Below, in pieces: positions 5,541 to 6,741 of a stretch of 6,741 nucleotides of DNA. Origin of the DNA: an uncultured Rothia sp. (GTDB lineage Bacteria > Actinomycetota > Actinomycetes > Actinomycetales > Micrococcaceae); assembly GCF_937976295.1 (NCBI RefSeq), contig NZ_CALJRY010000012.1:1-6741 (forward strand), written 5' to 3'. Numbering within the stretch: the stretch's first letter is position 1; each line of letters starts with the position of its first letter. The notes beneath the pieces were generated by a model. The model was not told the origin of the DNA. It was given only the letters and a program-made list of their open reading frames with translations, and made no database searches. Position numbers and translations under genes: made by a program.

Positions 5541-6503
5541 TTAGCCCTGCCGTATGAGCAGACCCCGAAGATGGGCAATAACTTCCCGCTCTTTCTGAAA
5601 AATATCAGCCCAGGTTAGATGCACGATTCTCCACCCGGCGCGGGTCAGTGCGCGGTCTCGGGCTGCCTCATACCGGTCCCTGCCGGAGTGGTCCGCGTAT
5701 TTCTGTTCACCGTCGAACTCGAGAATGACCCGCGCCTTGGGCCAGGCGAAGTCCACCCGGTAGTTACGACCCTCGCACGAAATCGGGTACTGCGTTACGG
5801 GCAGGGGTAGCCTGTGCTCCATGAGCAGGCACCGGGTGAGGCTCTCGCCCGCCGACTCGCTGGATGCATCCACCGCCTGCGCCAGGAGGGGCCCTGCGGA
5901 ACTGCCGTACCCCGTGAGGTTCAGCAGAATCTCGGTTACCTCGCGGGGTTCCAAGAGTCCTCGCCGCATGATGGAGTCGGCGAGGACCACCGCCTCCCGA
6001 AAGGGCATGCTACGAGCGCAATCCTGCAGTGTGCGAGCCACCGTCGCCACCATGATGGATGTGCCGGGTAACCTGGTGACTTCCTCGGGGCCGGTGGCGC
6101 TGTAATGCCGGGTGATTCTTCCCTTGTCAGAGGTGCTATGACTACAGCTATACACGCTTATCATTTGGGGAACAGAGAGTATATCAAGTCCCCATAGCGC
6201 CGCGGCTGATGTGTGGGAGAAGATCCCTTGAAGACCCATCATCTGAGCAGCGATGCACCGTACCGTGAGCCGCTCTTCGGGGGTGAGTGCTTGGGCATCG
6301 CGGGTGTAAATATAGGCTCCTCGCTGGATACGTTGCAGAGACCCTTCCGCCACTAGCTTGCGAATGCGTTTCGGTCCGATTCCTCGCAGGTTGAGCATCT
6401 GGGAGTTCAGCACGAATGGGTGTAGTTCTGCGGCGCGGGTAATTTCTGGTGTAGCCGGTAGTACGTTTGGGACGCGTTGCCACGGAATAGTTACGGTGTT
6501 CAT
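5541..6503 (-). CDS. AbiEi-like winged-helix protein with C-terminal DUF559 (Vsr/PD-(D/E)XK-like) domain
   Basis: This 320-residue protein has an N-terminal region resembling the AbiEi antitoxin winged helix (about 31-65, ending GSLQRIQRGAYIY), followed by a middle region of the type found in AbiEi/DUF559 proteins (SHTSAAALWGLDI at 96-108). The C-terminus is DUF559-like: SAGESLTR (217-224), YRVDFAWP (248-255), VILEFDGEQKY (259-269), then DRYEAARDRALTRAGWRIVHLTWAD (276-300). The acidic residues E220, D251, E262 and D264 with K268 suggest a PD-(D/E)XK/Vsr-type nuclease site. Activity is inferred, not shown. Such proteins are common, mostly solitary, accessory genes in actinobacteria. No AbiEii-like toxin gene is visible nearby. 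AGGA eight bases before the ATG supports the start. The gene lies between inverted repeat modules, upstream of aspS. Its substrate and biological role are unknown. Confidence 0.85.
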   Translation of the reverse strand: MNTVTIPWQRVPNVLPATPEITRAAELHPFVLNSQMLNLRGIGPKRIRKLVAEGSLQRIQRGAYIYTRDAQALTPEERLTVRCIAAQMMGLQGIFSHTSAAALWGLDILSVPQMISVYSCSHSTSDKGRITRHYSATGPEEVTRLPGTSIMVATVARTLQDCARSMPFREAVVLADSIMRRGLLEPREVTEILLNLTGYGSSAGPLLAQAVDASSESAGESLTRCLLMEHRLPLPVTQYPISCEGRNYRVDFAWPKARVILEFDGEQKYADHSGRDRYEAARDRALTRAGWRIVHLTWADIFQKEREVIAHLRGLLIRQG

Positions 6504-6555
6504 AGGCTTTATCCTGGCAGGCTGTGTGAGGTTGTGGGGCTTGATTTGTGAAATC

Positions 6556-6564
6556 TGTGGATAA
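6556..6564 (-). promoter_or_regulatory. DnaA-box match, TTATCCACA
   Basis: TGTGGATAA on the plus strand is a perfect complement of the classical DnaA box TTATCCACA. It lies 53 bp before the DUF559 gene start codon and just downstream of its predicted transcription start. It is paired with an opposite-strand box at 6591-6599. A 9-mer can occur by chance; the pairing is what makes it notable. Confidence 0.5.
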
Positions 6565-6572
6565 CTTCGCGG

Positions 6573-6578
6573 ATTCTA
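6573..6578 (-). promoter_or_regulatory. Putative -10 element of the DUF559 gene
   Basis: The minus strand reads TAGAAT, a TANNNT hexamer five of six identical to TATAAT, with the predicted start near 6566 and a ~62-nt leader. The -35 region about 17 bp upstream is poor (CCTGTG-like) and overlaps the DnaA-box match at 6591-6599. A weak -35 covered by a protein site is consistent with regulated transcription. Confidence 0.4.
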
Positions 6579-6590
6579 CCGAAAAAGTGT

Positions 6591-6599
6591 TTGTCCACA
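6591..6599 (+). promoter_or_regulatory. DnaA-box match, TTGTCCACA (actinobacterial form)
   Basis: TTGTCCACA is the form favoured in high-G+C actinobacterial origins. It is oriented opposite to the perfect box at 6556-6564, with 26 bp between them, and the pair flanks the putative -10 of the DUF559 gene. No AT-rich unwinding region or further boxes are evident, so this is not a replication origin by itself. Confidence 0.5.
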
Positions 6600-6627
6600 G
6601 GTATGCGGAGTGGATTCCCGGTAATAC

Positions 6628-6647
6628 TTCGATAGGGTAGTGGCTTC
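6628..6647. repeat. Degenerate extra arm of the hairpin repeat
   Basis: TTCGATAGGGTAGTGGCTTC closely matches the left arm and inner segment of the adjacent full copy (6648-6666, TCGATAGGTTAATGCCTTC) in direct orientation and abuts it. It looks like a remnant of a second insertion or a partial tandem duplication. Confidence 0.7.
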
Positions 6648-6708
6648 TCGATAGGTTAATGCCTTCACCCCGGGTTAAAGACCCACGGCGAAGACACTAA
6701 CCTATCGA
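6648..6708. repeat. Intergenic hairpin repeat, copy 3 (61 bp, minus orientation)
   Basis: Perfect arms TCGATAGGTTA (6648-6658) and TAACCTATCGA (6698-6708) are extended by CTTC 6663-6666 with GAAG 6690-6693, CC 6668-6669 with GG 6687-6688, and GGGT 6672-6675 with ACCC 6681-6684 around a 5-nt loop. Reverse-complemented, its first 28 nt are identical to copy 1 and the match continues with small differences into the core. The repeat therefore has polarity, and this copy is inverted relative to copies 1 and 2. Confidence 0.85.
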
Positions 6709-6719
6709 CCGCAGACCCC

Positions 6720-6741
6720 CACGAACCTGCCGCCCTACCCG
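6720..6741 (-). repeat. Right copy of the 22-bp inverted repeat, cut by the window edge
   Basis: CACGAACCTGCCGCCC and the following six bases are the reverse complement of 5445-5466 with one mismatch. The match runs to the final base, so it may continue outside. It is separated from hairpin copy 3 by 11 bp. Confidence 0.75.

Noticed and set aside
6540..6620. DnaA-box pair as a replication origin
   Set aside because: Only two boxes are seen, with no AT-rich unwinding stretch and no dnaA or dnaN nearby.
2125..6708. Recurrent palindromic repeats as a CRISPR array
   Set aside because: The copies are kilobases apart, in both orientations, with internal variation and no spacers or cas genes.

Overview
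The window looks like chromosomal DNA from a high-G+C actinobacterium, most likely a Micrococcaceae-type organism such as Rothia. This rests on GC-rich codon use, TANNNT-type -10 elements, the aspS-dtd-rarA neighbourhood and the protein sequences; the genus is inference. All five convincing protein genes are on the minus strand, so transcription runs from right to left. No tRNA, rRNA, CRISPR array or transposase gene is visible.

Region by region (plus coordinates). 1-185 reads on the minus strand as a hairpin-rich 5' leader ending in an AGGAGG Shine-Dalgarno a few bases from the window edge. It should belong to a gene just outside the window, by actinobacterial gene order perhaps rpsD. 186-411 has no credible gene. 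378-530 carries a plus-strand promoter, two hairpins and a U-rich tail: a candidate ~118-nt small RNA facing the end of rarA. 575-2032 is rarA. 2033-2215 holds a possible leaderless promoter and an 82-bp hairpin repeat. 2216-2650 is dtd, preceded by an 18-bp tandem duplication that includes its ribosome binding site. 2773-3300 encodes a small P-loop kinase-like protein of unknown role. 3341-3386 is a terminator after aspS (3482-5269). 5445-6741 is a segment in which a gene for an AbiEi-like winged helix joined to a DUF559 nuclease-like domain lies between inverted copies of a repeat module.

The core genes form a housekeeping block. AspS charges tRNA with aspartate (probably both tRNA-Asp and tRNA-Asn). 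Dtd strips D-amino acids, including D-Asp, from tRNA. RarA acts at stalled replication forks. The right-hand segment looks accessory. Its single gene has a solitary regulator/nuclease architecture, its putative promoter is bracketed by two inverted DnaA-box matches, and its flanks are near-identical inverted sequences.

The most interesting signals are: the family of three intergenic hairpin repeats, with an identical 16-bp core and a covarying arm position; the inverted-repeat-bounded DUF559 segment; the DnaA-box pair; the unannotated plus-strand RNA candidate; and the structured leader at the left edge.
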